Shown one piece after another: positions 13,373 to 13,872 of a stretch of 13,872 nt of DNA. The stretch is taken from assembly GCA_902760765.1 (NCBI GenBank), contig CACWHO010000013.1, positions 1 through 13,872 of the forward strand, in the 5' to 3' direction. The notes under the pieces are model-generated. The model saw only the letters and a list, made by a program, of their open reading frames with translations. It had not been told where the DNA came from and did no database searches. The stretch comes from an uncultured Eubacteriales bacterium (GTDB lineage: Bacteria; Bacillota; Clostridia; TANB77; CAG-508). How positions within the stretch are numbered: the stretch's first letter is position 1; each line of letters begins with the position of its first letter. The position numbers were made by a program, and so were the translations under genes.

Positions 13373-13872
13373 ATGAATAAAAATTATTATGAAATTCTTG
13401 AAATAGATAGAAAAGCTTCTCCTGAGATTATTGAAAAGGCCTATAAAACATTGGTTAAAAAATATCATCCTGATTTACAAGCTGAAAATGAAAAAGGTCT
13501 ATATGAAGAAAAAATAAAAGAAATAAATGAAGCTTATGAAGTACTCTCAAATGAAGAGCAAAGAAAAATTTATGATTCTTCTCTTCAAGATGAAGAAGAA
13601 AATTACGACGAACTTTACAATGAAAATAAAAATTTGAAAATTATTTAAAACAATTTAAAAATCAACCACAAAATAATGAACAAAATAATTATAGTAATCA
13701 AAATAATGTACAAAGTAGCTATAATAACAACGAAAATAAACAAAGTAATTATAATACAAATAATCAAAAATCCATTGATGAACGAGAGCTTGAAAAACAG
13801 TATCAAAAAGCATATGAAGATGCATATTACAATGCATATATAAATAATTTAAAAAGGCTTGGTTTTAAAATT
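13373..13872 (+). CDS. J-domain (DnaJ-like) co-chaperone, frame broken after residue 87, incomplete at right edge
   Basis: Residues 5-70 are a complete J domain: YYEILEID, then the HPD motif (32-34, in KKYHPD) and INEAYEVLSNEEQRKIYD. Such domains stimulate the ATPase of an Hsp70 (DnaK). There is no Gly/Phe or zinc-finger region like DnaJ proper. The ATG at 13373 with GGAG 6 nt upstream is preferred to an in-frame TTG at 13361. The zero frame stops at 13648 after NENKNLKII. The -1 frame from TTT at 13633 is open to the window end (80 codons) and continues as FENYLKQFKNQPQNNEQ, then an Asn/Gln/Tyr-rich stretch, then KAYEDAYYNAYINNLKRL. The Asn/Gln composition and unbroken frame show this is the real continuation. 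The junction reads A-AAT-TTG (13630-13636), which fits either one lost T or a -1 slip. The C-terminus lies outside the window. Confidence 0.85.

Noticed and set aside
13655..13837. 60-codon minus-strand ORF rich in Tyr and Phe
   Set aside because: It is the antisense of the Asn/Gln-rich part of the J-domain gene and explained by that codon bias.

Overview
This window is very AT-rich, with tightly packed genes on both strands, strong AAGGAG-type ribosome binding sites, and GTG/TTG starts beside ATG. It holds spoIIR, spmA, spmB and a GerMN-domain gene, plus the Bacillota-type neighbourhood trmN6(yabB)-rsmI(yabC) convergent with an abrB-like gene. This points to a low-GC, endospore-forming member of the Clostridia, probably an uncultured gut-type lineage. 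The taxon is inferred from gene content and base composition only.

Layout. (1) 1-1325, minus: N-terminal 441 residues of a large secreted surface protein that runs off the left edge, with a clear promoter. (2) 1636-5419, minus: a hypothetical gene, an eukaryote-like UDPGP-family pyrophosphorylase and a phosphoglucomutase. The last two would make a sugar-1-phosphate and a UDP-sugar, but both are out of frame at one end, and a repeat with a perfect 24-bp inverted repeat lies between them. The hypothetical gene has a near-consensus promoter with a 15-bp palindrome over its -10 box. (3) 5722-8600, plus: spoIIR (forespore-to-mother-cell signal), murA (first committed step of peptidoglycan synthesis) and the overlapping metallo-beta-lactamase-fold gene walJ/yycJ, closed by a hairpin terminator. 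(4) 9034-10175, minus: spmA-spmB (spore core dehydration). (5) 10376-10627, plus: abrB-like regulator with four added cysteines, ending in a terminator shared with convergent rsmI. (6) 10753-12406, minus: trmN6-rsmI, both RNA methyltransferases, from a good promoter that abuts the start of a divergent 44-codon small gene. (7) 12669-13175, minus: GerMN-domain protein. (8) 13373-13872, plus: J-domain protein whose frame breaks after residue 87 and continues one frame over as an Asn/Gln-rich region to the right edge.

Three genes (pgm, the pyrophosphorylase, the J-domain gene) carry a frame lesion visible by comparing frames. Two are explained by one missing base in an A/T-rich tract; the third also seems to have lost about a dozen codons. 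Either the assembly has indel errors or these are real lesions; raw reads would decide. I see no CRISPR array, tRNA, rRNA, transposase, phage gene or defence system. The most unusual material is the frame lesions, the small ORFs, the inverted-repeat element and the palindromic operator-like sites.
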